Assembly (NCBI RefSeq): GCF_000512695.2
Contig: NZ_AZRW02000006.1
Span: forward strand, 1 to 64,000
Direction: 5' to 3'
Source of the DNA: Pseudomonas sp. QTF5
GTDB lineage: Bacteria; Pseudomonadota; Gammaproteobacteria; Pseudomonadales; Pseudomonadaceae
DNA length: 64,000 nt
Part shown: positions 47,820 through 57,609 of the stretch, in pieces
Layout of the letters: the number at the start of each line of letters is the position of its first letter
Numbering within the stretch: the stretch's first letter is position 1
The notes under the pieces: model-generated
What the model was told of the DNA's origin: nothing
Databases searched by the model: none
What the model saw: the letters and a program-made list of their open reading frames with translations, nothing else
Made by a program: the position numbers and the translations under genes

Positions 47820-48374
47820 TCAGGGCAGTGGCGAAAACGGCGTACGCCCGTCGGCGCTCTGCAATTCCATCAGGTATTTACGGAAGATTTGCCCCAGCAC
47901 CTGGGTCGCGACTTCCAGATCTTCGCGGGGCATTTTCTCGGCGACTTCGTCGGCGGTGTCCAGCGCCTCTTCGGCACCGTTGACTGCGGCCATTTTCAGC
48001 ACGATATACGCCTGAACATTATTGGCCGGTACGCCTTCACCATGGAAGAACATGGTGCCGAGTTTGAATTGCGCCTGGGCGTGGCCTTGCAGCGAGGCCT
48101 TTTCGAAGTAGCTCAGGGCTTGATTGAGGTCGCGCGGCGCGTTTTTGCCGTCGTAGTAGAACTCACCCAACTCGTATTGCGCTTGCGCATCCCCTTCATC
48201 CGACGCTTTCTGACAGGCGGCGAGCGCTTGCGTCAGGTCTTGCGGCTGAGTATTGAGGGTGCAGCGACCCATCGCCGGGATCAACAACGAGTTGCCGCCT
48301 GCTTGTGCGAGCGCGAGCAGGGGCTGAAGGAGCAACAGGCAGCCCAGTGCAAGGGTGCGGCCGGTGCGGTTCAT
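47820..48374 (-). CDS. Secreted Sel1-repeat (tetratricopeptide-like) protein
   Basis: A 184-residue protein with a signal peptide (LALGCLLLLQPLLALAQA) and at least two Sel1-like repeats of about 36 residues: ASDEGDAQAQYELGEFYYDGKNAPRDLNQALSYFEKA and ASLQGHAQAQFKLGTMFFHGEGVPANNVQAYIVLKMA. Such repeats mediate protein-protein contacts; the partner is unknown. It is probably periplasmic. The gene stands alone, convergent with the DUF1820 gene. Confidence 0.85.
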   Translation of the reverse strand: MNRTGRTLALGCLLLLQPLLALAQAGGNSLLIPAMGRCTLNTQPQDLTQALAACQKASDEGDAQAQYELGEFYYDGKNAPRDLNQALSYFEKASLQGHAQAQFKLGTMFFHGEGVPANNVQAYIVLKMAAVNGAEEALDTADEVAEKMPREDLEVATQVLGQIFRKYLMELQSADGRTPFSPLP

Positions 48375-48561
48375 GGGAATCGACTTACCTCTGAGGGGCG
48401 CGTGGACCCATCGAGGGGATCCAATAAGCGCGCATTATGAAATAAGCGGGACCAACCTTACAAAGTCTTTACTCGTTTTTCTGCTGCGCGGGGAATATAT
48501 CGCCCACTTGGCGCAGATTATTAGCAGATGAGTAGGAAAAAGGGCGCGAATGTAGGTGAAA

Positions 48562-48589
48562 GCTGACGCTGGCAATCGCCAACGTCAGC
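48562..48589 (-). terminator. Probable terminator of hemL
   Basis: On the minus strand GCTGACGTTGGC pairs with GCCAGCGTCAGC (one T-G pair) around a four-base loop, 9 bases past the hemL stop, and is followed by TTTC. The stem is strong but the T run is short. Confidence 0.6.
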
Positions 48590-48598
48590 GTCGCCGCT

Positions 48599-49882
48599 TT
48601 ATTTCAGTGCGGCGAATGCACGCTCGGCGGCGTCCAGCGTCAGTTTCAACTCGGGCTCGCCGTGGGCAATCGAGGTGAAACCGGCTTCGAAGGCGCTAGG
48701 CGCCAGGTACACACCGCCTTCCAGCATCAGGTGGAAGAAACGCCCGAACAGGCCGGCATCACTGGCCATCACGTCATCGAAGGTCACGACGTCGTCGGCA
48801 CCGCTGAAATACAGGCCAAACATGCCGCCGGCCTGAGTGGTCACGAACGGAATGCCGGCGGCGTCTGCGCGCTGTTGCAGGCCATCGAGCAGACGGCTGG
48901 TGTAGTCGCTCAGCTCGGCGTGAAAACCAGGGCGACTGATCAGGCGCAGCGTGGTCAGGCCAGCCGCCATCGCCAGCGGGTTACCCGACAACGTGCCAGC
49001 CTGGTAAACCGGCCCCAGTGGCGCGATCTGCTCCATGATCTTGCGTTTGCCGCCGAAGCAGCCAACCGGCATGCCGCCACCGATGATCTTGCCGAAGGTG
49101 CTCAGGTCCGGCGTGACGCCGTAATGGGCTTGGGCACCGCCGAGGGCGACACGGAAACCGGTCATCACTTCGTCGAAAATCAGCACCACGCCATGCTTGT
49201 CGCACAGGGTGCGCAGGCCTTCGAGGAAACCCGGTGCCGGCGGTACGCAGTTCATATTGCCGGCCACTGGCTCGACGATGATGCAGGCCACGTCCTGGCC
49301 AACATCGGCGAGCAGGGTTTCTACCGCGTCGATGTCGTTGAACGGCAAGGTCAGAGTGTGTTTGGCAAAGGCCGCCGGCACACCGGCCGAGCTTGGCACG
49401 CCTTGGGTCAGGGCGCCGGAACCGGCCTTGACCAGCAGGCTGTCGGAATGGCCGTGGTAGCAGCCTTCGAATTTGATGATGCTGTCACGGCCAGTGAAGC
49501 CACGAGCCAGTCGGATGGCGCTCATGGTCGCTTCGGTGCCGGAGCTGACCATGCGCACCATTTCCATCGACGGCACGATCGAGCAGACCAGATCGGCCAT
49601 CTCGGTTTCCATCGCGGTCGGGGCGCCGTAGGACAGGCCGTGTTCCAGCTGTTTGCGCACCGCGTCCAGCACGTCCGGATGGCTGTGGCCGAGAATCATC
49701 GGCCCCCAGGAGCCGACGTAATCCACATAACGCTTGTCGTCTTCGTCGGTGACGTAGGCGCCTTCGGCGTGTTTGAAGAACAGCGGCGTGCCGCCAACAC
49801 TCTTGAACGCACGAACAGGCGAGTTCACGCCTCCGGGAATGTGTTTCTGGGCATTGGCAAACAGGGTTTCGGAACGAGACAT
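48599..49882 (-). CDS. hemL: Glutamate-1-semialdehyde 2,1-aminomutase
   Basis: PLP enzyme that makes 5-aminolevulinate for tetrapyrrole (haem) synthesis by the C5 route. The 427-residue protein is of normal length, with [55 protein letters not shown] and the PLP-binding lysine in [12 protein letters not shown]. It is the last gene after thiD and thiE on the minus strand, 18 bases from thiE. Confidence 0.97.
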   Translation of the reverse strand: MSRSETLFANAQKHIPGGVNSPVRAFKSVGGTPLFFKHAEGAYVTDEDDKRYVDYVGSWGPMILGHSHPDVLDAVRKQLEHGLSYGAPTAMETEMADLVCSIVPSMEMVRMVSSGTEATMSAIRLARGFTGRDSIIKFEGCYHGHSDSLLVKAGSGALTQGVPSSAGVPAAFAKHTLTLPFNDIDAVETLLADVGQDVACIIVEPVAGNMNCVPPAPGFLEGLRTLCDKHGVVLIFDEVMTGFRVALGGAQAHYGVTPDLSTFGKIIGGGMPVGCFGGKRKIMEQIAPLGPVYQAGTLSGNPLAMAAGLTTLRLISRPGFHAELSDYTSRLLDGLQQRADAAGIPFVTTQAGGMFGLYFSGADDVVTFDDVMASDAGLFGRFFHLMLEGGVYLAPSAFEAGFTSIAHGEPELKLTLDAAERAFAALK

Positions 49883-49900
49883 GATCGGGCTCTCAAAAAA

Positions 49901-50524
49901 TCAGGATTTGAATAATTCGTTAAAGGCGCGGGCGCGGCGCGTTACTTCAGCCGTGCTCTCGGCACCAAACAGACCATGCACCACCGCCAGCAGATCGACC
50001 CCGTGGGCCACCAGCGGCGCAGCGTTGTCCAGAGTGATGCCGCCGATCGCGCAGATCGGCAGGTGCAGTTTGCTGCGGGCCTGATCGAGCAGTTCGAGAC
50101 TGCAGGCCGGTGCGCCGGGTTTGGTATTGGAGTTGAAGAAGCGGCCGAAGGCGACGTAACTGGCGCCTTCTTTGGCGGCTTGTTCGGCAAGTTCGAGTTG
50201 CGCGTGGCAGGTCGAGCCAATGATGGCCTGACGACCGAGCAGTGCCCGAACCGGCATCAGCGGGCCATCGGTCTGGCCCAGGTGCACGCCGACGTTCAGG
50301 CGCGCGGCCAGTTCGGCGTCATCGTTGATGATCAGTTGGGTCTTGTAGCGTTCGCACAGATCGCGCAGGGCTTCGGCCTCGCGCAGGCGGCGGGCTTCGT
50401 CGCTGCTCTTGTCGCGGTATTGCAGCAGAGTGACGCCGCCTTCGAGCGCCGCCTCCACGTACGAAAGAAATTTACCGGCCAGTAACTGGCTGTCGGTAAT
50501 GGCGTACAGGCCACGTAGTTTCAT
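49901..50524 (-). CDS. thiE: Thiamine-phosphate synthase
   Basis: Joins HMP pyrophosphate and thiazole phosphate into thiamine phosphate. The 207-residue TIM barrel has the pyrophosphate-binding [33 protein letters not shown] and the phosphate-binding loop [11 protein letters not shown]. It sits between thiD and hemL with short spacings (32 and 18 bases), an arrangement conserved in Pseudomonas. Confidence 0.96.
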   Translation of the reverse strand: MKLRGLYAITDSQLLAGKFLSYVEAALEGGVTLLQYRDKSSDEARRLREAEALRDLCERYKTQLIINDDAELAARLNVGVHLGQTDGPLMPVRALLGRQAIIGSTCHAQLELAEQAAKEGASYVAFGRFFNSNTKPGAPACSLELLDQARSKLHLPICAIGGITLDNAAPLVAHGVDLLAVVHGLFGAESTAEVTRRARAFNELFKS

Positions 50525-50556
50525 CGGACAAGCCTCACCGCATCACTAATAGAAAG

Positions 50557-51354
50557 TTACGAACAGAAATCCAGCGGCAGGCGGCGCGGCACGAACTGGC
50601 CCTTGCCCAACTGCTCCGCATCACGCAGGGTGCGCCAAGTGTAGTCAAGCGCGCTCTGTACGGCACTGACGAGGTGTTCCCCCTGGGCCAGGCGACCGGC
50701 GAGGGCGCTGGCCAGTGTGCAACCGGAACCGTGATAGCTGCCGGGCAGGCGCTGGCAGGTAAAGGTTTCGCGGCGACCGTCGCGGCTGTACAGACGATTG
50801 TGTATTTCGTGTTCGTCGCCATGGCCGCCGGTGATCAGCAGGTGTTTGACGAACGGCAGGAGTTTTTCAGCGCACTCGTCCGCGGTGCCTTCGGGCAGTT
50901 CGGCGAGGATGCGGGCTTCGGGAAGGTTGGGGGTAGCAATGATCGACAGTGGCAGCAGGCGTTCGCGCATCGCGTAGCCGACTTCGTCTTTGCCCAGTCG
51001 TCCGCCGCCGCCAGCGCGCAGCACCGGGTCGCAGACCACCGGCAAATGCGGGTGCGCTGAAAGCAGTTCGACTACGGTGTCGACCATTTCCAGGGAGCCG
51101 AGCATGCCCAGTTTGACGGCGGCGACTTCGGAGTCGTTGAGCACCGCGTTGGCCTGGGCCAACACCCACTCGCGATCGAGAACGCGGAAGTCAGTGACGT
51201 TGACGGTATCTTGCACCGTCAGGGCGGTGACGGCTGGCGCCGCATGACAACCCTGGGCGAGCAGGGCTTCGATATCTGCCTGCAAGCCGGCGCCACCACT
51301 TGGGTCGTGGCCGGAGAGACAGAGGACAACGGGGCGAGAGCTGTAGATATTCAT
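50557..51354 (-). CDS. thiD: Hydroxymethylpyrimidine/phosphomethylpyrimidine kinase
   Basis: Phosphorylates hydroxymethylpyrimidine twice to give HMP pyrophosphate for thiamine synthesis. The 265-residue ribokinase-fold protein has SGHDPSGGAGLQADIEAL, CDPVLRAGGGGRLG and LPGSYHGSGCTLASALAG with the catalytic cysteine/aspartate region (family GxGDxF replaced by GSGCTLA as in other ThiD). The start is MNIYSSRP; the longer frame upstream crosses a REP element and is rejected. Confidence 0.95.
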   Translation of the reverse strand: MNIYSSRPVVLCLSGHDPSGGAGLQADIEALLAQGCHAAPAVTALTVQDTVNVTDFRVLDREWVLAQANAVLNDSEVAAVKLGMLGSLEMVDTVVELLSAHPHLPVVCDPVLRAGGGGRLGKDEVGYAMRERLLPLSIIATPNLPEARILAELPEGTADECAEKLLPFVKHLLITGGHGDEHEIHNRLYSRDGRRETFTCQRLPGSYHGSGCTLASALAGRLAQGEHLVSAVQSALDYTWRTLRDAEQLGKGQFVPRRLPLDFCS

Positions 51355-51781
51355 GGTGCGCGAGCTTACCACCAAACTTATTTTTTCGGGTGCTGCGACA
51401 TCCTGTCCGGCTGATACATTGTGGTGAGGGAGCTTGCTCCCGTTCGGCTGCGAAGCAGTCGTAAACCTGCCGATGCGGTGTTCCAGGCAGAAGGCAAAGG
51501 GGGGCGATTCGCACCCCAGCGGGAGCAAGCTCCCTCGCCACAGGAATCGCTACGCACTGAGGCATTGTCACAACCTGACCAACCAACAGCTCTAACTCAA
51601 TGTATAGAGCTGGAACGCTTGTTCTAGAGCCTTTGTAGGGAAAATTTCAATGGTGTTCAATAGCCATCAACAGCTATGCTAGAGTGGATCCAAACCAATA
51701 ACAGGTAATACCGGTTTTACGTCTACTCAAAAGGAATGGGGGGCTTCCTGACAGAACCGGACAGGCCACGCTGGGGCTTAA
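51355..51781. other. thiD-ladS divergent intergenic region
   Basis: These 427 bases hold a REP doublet (51420-51542) and the upstream region of ladS. I see no convincing gene. TATGCT near 51674 is a possible -10 for ladS, but no good -35 hexamer is in register. The thiD promoter should lie near the left end. No TPP riboswitch (no CTGAGA box) is found before thiD. Confidence 0.5.
51420..51542. repeat. REP doublet, GGGAGCTTGCTCCC type
   Basis: Inverted units TGTGGTGAGGGAGCTTGCTC and GAGCAAGCTCCCTCGCCACA, the left one with a C-to-T change in GTGGCGAGGG. It lies between divergent thiD and ladS. Confidence 0.85.
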
Positions 51782-54160
51782 ATGCGCTATTTGCTGATGT
51801 TGCTGTTGTGCTTGCCCCTCCTGGCGAGCGCCGTCGAATTCGACGAGTTCACCCAGAGCCTTCCCCTGGGCCGGACGATGCAGGTTTATGAAGACGCGGG
51901 CGGTCAGGCGACCATCGCCGATGTCCGTGCGCAAGCGGCGGCTGGGCAGTTCAAACCCCATGATAAAGCCACCCTCAATGCCGGTTATTCACGTTCGGCG
52001 TTCTGGTTGAAAATCGACCTGCAGTACCGCCCGACCAATCCGTCGGCACAACGGACCTGGTTGCTGGAGTTGGCCTATCCGCCCCTCGATCACCTTGATC
52101 TCTACTTGGCCGATGCTGGCGGTGACTATCAATTGGTCCGACAGACTGGCGATGCATTGCCGTTCGCCACTCGCGAGATCCGCCAGAACAACTATCTGTT
52201 CGATCTGAACTTTGCGCCTGAACAGGCGCAAACCGTGTACCTGCGTCTGCAAAGCCAAGGGTCGATCCAGGCGCCCGTCACCTTGTGGTCAAGCACCGCT
52301 TACCTCCAAGAGCAGCCGGTCCGGCTCTATGTGCTGGGGCTGATTTACGGTGCGTTGCTGGGGATGCTGGTCTACAACCTGTTCATCTTTCTCAGCGTGC
52401 GCGACACCAGCTACCTCTATTACATCGTCTATATCGCCTCGTTCGGCTTGTATCAGCTGTCGGTGAATGGCGCGGCCGTGGAGTATTTCTGGCCGAACAA
52501 TCCGTGGTGGGCAAACGCTGCGACGCCGTTCTTCATCGGCTGTTCAGGATTGTTCGGCAGCCAGTTCGCCCGCAGCTTTTTGCAGACGGCCACCCACAGT
52601 CGCTGGCTCGACCGTTTGCTGCTGGCGTTGATTGCGTTCAGTGCGCTGGTGGTCGGGTTGTCGTTGATGACCAGTTACGCCCTGGCCCTGCGTCTGGCGA
52701 CGCTGTTGGCGTTGGTCTTCACCGTGGTGATTTTCGCCGCCGGGATTTTCGCCTGGTGGCGTGGCTTGCGGGTCGCGCGGTATTTCATCATTGCCTGGTC
52801 GGCGTTCCTGCTCGGTGGCGTCGTCAATACCCTGATGGTGCTGGGTTATTTGCCCAACGTATTCCTGACCATGTACGCCAGCCAGATTGGCTCGGCGATC
52901 GAAGTGGCGCTGCTGTCCCTGGCTCTGGCCGATCGCATCAACGCCATGCGCGAGCAACAGGCACAGACGTTGTTCGATGCCGGCCAGAAGCTCGAAGTGC
53001 TGAACCAGCAACTGGCTCACAGTAACAAGCTCAAGGACGAATTCCTCGCCACCCTGACCCACGAACTGCGTACGCCCATGAATGGTGTGATCGGTTCGCT
53101 GGAGTTGATGCAGACCGTCGAGATGAACCCTGAGCTGGAGCAGTATCAGCAAACGGCTGCAGGTTCGGCGCGGGACATGATGCGCATGGTCAACGGTATC
53201 CTCACGCTGACCGAATTGCAGGCCGGCAAGCTCAAGGTCTATCCGGACACGTTCAGTTTGCGCGGTGTGGTCGAGGCCTTGCGCCTGCAGTTCGATGGCA
53301 ATGCGTCGAGCAAGTCGCTGGACTTCAAAGTCGAGGTTACGCCCGGGCTGCCGGATCGTTTGCACGGCGACAGCGACAAGCTGACGCAATGCCTGGAGTG
53401 CCTGCTGGATAACGCGATCAAATTCACTCGGGTCGGTGGGTTGGCGCTGCGGGTGACGGGCAAACCGGTGGAGCCCGATCGGCTGGCGCTGTCCTTTGCG
53501 GTGATCGACACCGGCATTGGCTTTACCGATTTGGACGAGGCAACGCTGTATCAACGCTTCTTCCAGCTCGACGGCTCGATGACCCGTGAATACGGTGGTT
53601 TGGGCGTTGGCCTGGCCATTTGTCGGCAACTGGTTGAGTTGCTCGGCGGGCGCCTGAGCCATCGCTCGGAACCGGGTCGTGGCAGTCGCTTCCAGCTGGA
53701 CGTCGAATTCGAGCTGCCGGTGGTGGTATCTGCGCCCTCGATTATCCGGCAAACCTCCCACCTGCGTTTGCCTCAGGACTGCACGGTGTTGCTGGTCGAT
53801 GACAACAGCATCAATCAATTGGTGATGCGTGGCATGTTACTCAAGCTTGGGTTCCGCGTTTGCGCCGCTGACAGTGGCGTCGCTGCGCTCGATCACTTGC
53901 AGCGTAAAGCCGTTGACGCGGTGCTGCTCGATGGTCAGCTGCCGCCACTGGATGGCGCCTCGATCTGCTGCCGGATCCGCGCCTTGCCGGGTTGCGCCGA
54001 ATTACCCGTGTTCATGATTGCCCTGAGCGCGGACCGGGCCTATTGCCCGAGCGACACCTTGGTCGACTATTTGAGCAAACCGGTGAAATTCGAAGATTTG
54101 CAGGCGGCGCTCTATCGGCGGGTGCTCTGTCCAGGGCAAGGCGAAAGCGCCGACAGTTAG
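51782..54160 (+). CDS. ladS: Hybrid sensor histidine kinase LadS
   Basis: A 792-residue membrane sensor. Order: signal peptide, a periplasmic 7TMR-DISMED2 domain (about 25-165), a seven-helix 7TMR-DISM membrane domain (about 180-395), a dimerisation/phosphoacceptor domain with the histidine in LTHELRTPMNG (H427), an ATPase domain (N box DNAIKFT, DTGIGF, GLGVGLAICRQL), and a receiver with the phosphorylated aspartate in LLDGQLPPLDG (D717), acidic pair DDN and LSKP lysine. In P. aeruginosa, LadS responds to calcium and feeds the GacS/GacA-Rsm pathway that promotes biofilm and type VI secretion. The position beside thiD also matches P. aeruginosa. Confidence 0.93.
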   Translation: MRYLLMLLLCLPLLASAVEFDEFTQSLPLGRTMQVYEDAGGQATIADVRAQAAAGQFKPHDKATLNAGYSRSAFWLKIDLQYRPTNPSAQRTWLLELAYPPLDHLDLYLADAGGDYQLVRQTGDALPFATREIRQNNYLFDLNFAPEQAQTVYLRLQSQGSIQAPVTLWSSTAYLQEQPVRLYVLGLIYGALLGMLVYNLFIFLSVRDTSYLYYIVYIASFGLYQLSVNGAAVEYFWPNNPWWANAATPFFIGCSGLFGSQFARSFLQTATHSRWLDRLLLALIAFSALVVGLSLMTSYALALRLATLLALVFTVVIFAAGIFAWWRGLRVARYFIIAWSAFLLGGVVNTLMVLGYLPNVFLTMYASQIGSAIEVALLSLALADRINAMREQQAQTLFDAGQKLEVLNQQLAHSNKLKDEFLATLTHELRTPMNGVIGSLELMQTVEMNPELEQYQQTAAGSARDMMRMVNGILTLTELQAGKLKVYPDTFSLRGVVEALRLQFDGNASSKSLDFKVEVTPGLPDRLHGDSDKLTQCLECLLDNAIKFTRVGGLALRVTGKPVEPDRLALSFAVIDTGIGFTDLDEATLYQRFFQLDGSMTREYGGLGVGLAICRQLVELLGGRLSHRSEPGRGSRFQLDVEFELPVVVSAPSIIRQTSHLRLPQDCTVLLVDDNSINQLVMRGMLLKLGFRVCAADSGVAALDHLQRKAVDAVLLDGQLPPLDGASICCRIRALPGCAELPVFMIALSADRAYCPSDTLVDYLSKPVKFEDLQAALYRRVLCPGQGESADS

Positions 54161-54235
54161 GCATATATGCCACTTTGTTCATCCTCGGGGCGGTGCTTAA
54201 CTGAAAGTCCCTTGGCTGACCAAAGGAGCCTTGTC

Positions 54236-55885
54236 ATGAACCTGCATCAGTTCGCCGAAACCCACGAAGTCACCAACCAGCCACCGTCGCTGGACGGTAC
54301 CAACCTTTATCGCATCGACCTGCCTTTGCAGGAGTGGTCGCGGCGTTTCGATGCCGGTTGGGCCGAGTCGCGGATCGACGCTTACGGCGCACTGGCCGGC
54401 GGGCCGCTGATGGAGGCGGGGTTTGCGGCCAATCAGAACAAACCGGTGTTCGTCAGCCATGACCGTTATGGCCATCGCATCGATCTGGTGGAGTTTCACC
54501 CGGCTTACCACGAGTTGATGCGCACGGCGGTGGAGCATGGCCTGACAGGCTTGCCCTGGACCGACCCGCAACCGGGGGCCCACGTTGCGCGTGCATCCAT
54601 GACCTATTTGCACAGTCAGGCTGAAGCCGGCAGTGGTTGCCCGCTGACCATGACCTTCGCCAGCGTCCCGGCGATGCGCCTGCAGCCGAATCTGGCCGAA
54701 CAATGGTTGCCGAAAATCCTCGCCACCGAATACGACTCGCGCAACGTCGGCATGGCCCGCAAGGCCGGGGTCACCATCGGCATGGCCATGACCGAGAAAC
54801 AGGGCGGCACCGATGTGCGGGCCAACACAACCAAGGCGTATCCGGTCGGCGCCAGTGGTCCCGGTCAGGCGTATGAACTGGTGGGCCACAAGTGGTTCTG
54901 CTCGGCACCGATGTGCGATGCCTTCCTGACCCTGGCCCAGACCGACAAAGGCTTGACCTGTTTCCTGCTGCCGCGTCATCGCCCGGACGACACGCGCAAT
55001 CAGTTCTACATACAGCGGCTGAAGAACAAACTCGGCAACTGGTCCAATGCCTCAAGCGAAGTGGAATTCCGTGGCGCCCTGGCCTGGATGGTCGGCGAAG
55101 AGGGGCGGGGCGTTCCGACCATCATCGAAATGGTCGCCATGACCCGCTTCGATTGCATGGTCGGCTCCAGCGCGCTGATGCGCCAGGCGCTGACCCAGGC
55201 CAGCCACCACTGCGCCCATCGCAAGGTCGGTGGCAAATTGCTCAGCGAGCAACCCTTGATGCAAAACGTACTGGCCGACCTGGCCCTGGAAAGCGAAGCG
55301 GCGCTGGCCTTGAGTTTGCGCATGGGCCGGGCGCTGGATCATCTGGATGACGAGCACGAAGCGAAATTCGCCCGACTGGTGACGGCGGTGGGCAAGTACT
55401 GGATCTGCAAACGCGCGCCCGCGATGATCAATGAGGCTGCCGAATGCATGGGCGGCGCCGGTTATGTCGAGGAAAGCATCCTGCCGCGTTTGTATCGTGA
55501 GGCACCGGTCAATTCGACGTGGGAAGGTTCCGGCAACGTGCAGTGCCTCGACGTATTGCGCGCGTTGTCGAAAGAGCCGGGTGTGCTCGATGTGTTGTTC
55601 AGTGAGTTGGGCGACGGTCATGGCGATAAACGCCTGGCCGCGCATATCAGCCAATTGCAGGCGGCGTTCAAGGACACCGGCGATATTCAATACCGCGCCC
55701 GCCAGCTCACCGAGGACATCGCCTTGGGGCTTCAGGCCAAGCTGTTGCTGGAGGCGGGGAATGCGGCGGTCAGTGATGCTTTCATCGCCAGCCGCCTCGG
55801 TTCGGCCGGTCGGGTGTATGGAACGTTGCCGCGCGGGCTGGATGTGGAAGCGATTGTGGCTCGGTCGACCCCGCAAGGGTTTTGA
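54236..55885 (+). CDS. AidB-like acyl-CoA dehydrogenase
   Basis: A 549-residue flavoprotein of the acyl-CoA dehydrogenase superfamily, close in length to E. coli AidB (541). It shows GMAMTEKQGGTDVRANTTKA, GHKWFCSAPMCDAFL, MIEMVAMTRFDCMVGSSALMR and EAAECMGGAGYVEESILPRLYREAPVNSTWEGSGNVQ. AidB is induced by the adaptive response to alkylation and binds DNA; whether this homologue shares that is unknown. Start MNLHQFAETHEV follows AAAGGAG. It stands downstream of ladS with 75 bases between. Confidence 0.9.
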   Translation: MNLHQFAETHEVTNQPPSLDGTNLYRIDLPLQEWSRRFDAGWAESRIDAYGALAGGPLMEAGFAANQNKPVFVSHDRYGHRIDLVEFHPAYHELMRTAVEHGLTGLPWTDPQPGAHVARASMTYLHSQAEAGSGCPLTMTFASVPAMRLQPNLAEQWLPKILATEYDSRNVGMARKAGVTIGMAMTEKQGGTDVRANTTKAYPVGASGPGQAYELVGHKWFCSAPMCDAFLTLAQTDKGLTCFLLPRHRPDDTRNQFYIQRLKNKLGNWSNASSEVEFRGALAWMVGEEGRGVPTIIEMVAMTRFDCMVGSSALMRQALTQASHHCAHRKVGGKLLSEQPLMQNVLADLALESEAALALSLRMGRALDHLDDEHEAKFARLVTAVGKYWICKRAPAMINEAAECMGGAGYVEESILPRLYREAPVNSTWEGSGNVQCLDVLRALSKEPGVLDVLFSELGDGHGDKRLAAHISQLQAAFKDTGDIQYRARQLTEDIALGLQAKLLLEAGNAAVSDAFIASRLGSAGRVYGTLPRGLDVEAIVARSTPQGF

Positions 55886-55914
55886 CGACCCCTTTGTGAT
55901 CGACACAAATAAAA

Positions 55915-56004
55915 TGTGGGAGCGGGCTTGCTCGCGAATGCGGCCTGTCAGTCAACATCATTGTTGAATGGTAAACCGCATTCGCGAGCAAGCCCGCTCC
56001 CACA
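55915..56004. repeat. REP doublet between the AidB-like gene and amn
   Basis: Inverted units TGTGGGAGCGGGCTTGCTCG and CGAGCAAGCCCGCTCCCACA with about 40 bases between. The inner flanks (CGCATTCGCG) also pair. Confidence 0.9.
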
Positions 56005-56070
56005 GGGTTCCCGTGAAGCGACGATGCAGGCAAGATGAAGGTCTGCAAGTCAGAACACAGGAAGCTGATC

Positions 56071-57534
56071 GTGACCGAAGCGTTTATTGTCGTTCAAACC
56101 GCCGAGCAAGCCGTGGATCGGCTTGCTGCCTTGCACGAACGTGCAACCACCGCGCTGAATCAGGCGCTCAAGCGTTATCTCAAGGATCGCATCGAGCCGG
56201 ACGCTGAGCAGCGTGCTCTGTTTCGTTATCCCGAGTTGCGTCTGACCTACCTTTGCCAGGGCGAAGTCCCACAGACCACTCGCGCCTATGCCAAGGTTCA
56301 ACTGCCGGGGACCTACAGCGTCACCGTCACTCATCCGGCAGCCTTCCGCAAATACCTGCTGGAACAACTCGTCCCGTTGATGCACGACTTCACCGTGACC
56401 GTGGAAGTCGGCGTCAGTCAGCAGAACATTCCTTATCCGTACGTGGTCGAGCAGGGCGATGAACTGGCCGGCTCCGGCGTCACGGCGGCGGTGCTGGCGC
56501 GAGTGTTCCCGAGTACGGATTTGTCGGCCGCGACCGATGGCATTGCCGATGGTTTGTATGATTGGGAAAACACCGACCCGCTGCCACTGGCCCTGTTCGA
56601 CGCCGCGCGGGTGGACTTCTCCCTGCGCCGACTGGTGCATTACACCGGCAGCGACTGGCGCCATGTGCAGCCGTGGATTCTGCTGACGAACTACCACCGC
56701 TACGTCGACCAGTTCATCGTTCATGGCCTGGAACAACTGCGCAACGATCCGCGTTTTGTGCGCATGGTGTTGCCGGGCAACGTGATCATCGAAAAGAGCA
56801 TGGACCACGGCGAAGCCTCGGCAATTGCCGCGGGTGTGGTCTGGCATCGTTATCAGATGCCGGCCTATCACCTGATCGCCAGCGACGGCCATGGCGTGAC
56901 CCTGGTGAACATCGGCGTCGGCCCGTCCAATGCCAAGAACATCACCGACCACCTGGCGGTGCTGCGTCCGCATTGCTGGCTGATGATCGGCCACTGCGGC
57001 GGCTTGCGTCAGTCGCAGACCATTGGCGACTACGTACTGGCCCACGCTTACATGCGCCGCGACGGGATTCTCGACCGCGTAGTGCCGCCGAACATTCCGA
57101 TTCCGGCCCTGGCTGAAGTGCAGATGGCGTTGCAACAAGCGGCGGCCAACATCACCGGTGAAAAGGGCGATGAGCTGAAGAAGCGCCTGCGCACCGGCAC
57201 CGTGTTGACCTACGACGACCGTAACTGGGAACTGCGCTGGGCGCAGGAGCGTCCGCTGATCAACCTGTCCCGCGCCGTGGCGGTGGACATGGAAAGCGGC
57301 ACCATCGCCGCGCAGGGTTATCGCTTGCGGGTGCCGTACGGCACATTGCTCTGCGTATCGGATAAACCGTTGCACAGCGAAATCAAACTGCCGGGTTCGG
57401 CCAACGCCTTCTATGAGCGCGCGGTCAGCCAGCACTTGAAAATCGGCATCGAGGCGGTGGATCTGTTGCGCACCGAGCTCAACTCACTGCACTCGCGCAA
57501 ACTGCGCAGCTTCGACGAGCCGCCGTTCCGCTAA
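56071..57534 (+). CDS. amn: AMP nucleosidase
   Basis: Splits AMP into adenine and ribose 5-phosphate in purine turnover. The 487-residue protein has the N-terminal AMP nucleosidase domain (about 10-175) and a C-terminal phosphorylase-like domain with LVNIGVGPSNAKNITDHLAVLRPHCWLMIGHCGG and AVDMESGTIAAQGYRLRVPYGTLLCVSDKPLH. I use the GTG start (VTEAFIVVQ), preceded by AGGAAG. An ATG 12 codons earlier lies closer to a REP and lacks a good Shine-Dalgarno. Confidence 0.94.
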   Translation: MTEAFIVVQTAEQAVDRLAALHERATTALNQALKRYLKDRIEPDAEQRALFRYPELRLTYLCQGEVPQTTRAYAKVQLPGTYSVTVTHPAAFRKYLLEQLVPLMHDFTVTVEVGVSQQNIPYPYVVEQGDELAGSGVTAAVLARVFPSTDLSAATDGIADGLYDWENTDPLPLALFDAARVDFSLRRLVHYTGSDWRHVQPWILLTNYHRYVDQFIVHGLEQLRNDPRFVRMVLPGNVIIEKSMDHGEASAIAAGVVWHRYQMPAYHLIASDGHGVTLVNIGVGPSNAKNITDHLAVLRPHCWLMIGHCGGLRQSQTIGDYVLAHAYMRRDGILDRVVPPNIPIPALAEVQMALQQAAANITGEKGDELKKRLRTGTVLTYDDRNWELRWAQERPLINLSRAVAVDMESGTIAAQGYRLRVPYGTLLCVSDKPLHSEIKLPGSANAFYERAVSQHLKIGIEAVDLLRTELNSLHSRKLRSFDEPPFR

Positions 57535-57609
57535 TAGAGAGTTGTCATGGTCATTTGGCGGTTGGGGCACTAGCATTAGCAGCCCTGACCGTTAGATGTT
57601 CTTCTCGCC

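Noticed and set aside
51355..51420. A TPP riboswitch before thiD
   Set aside because: No thi-box (CTGAGA) or matching stem arrangement is seen in the upstream region of thiD.
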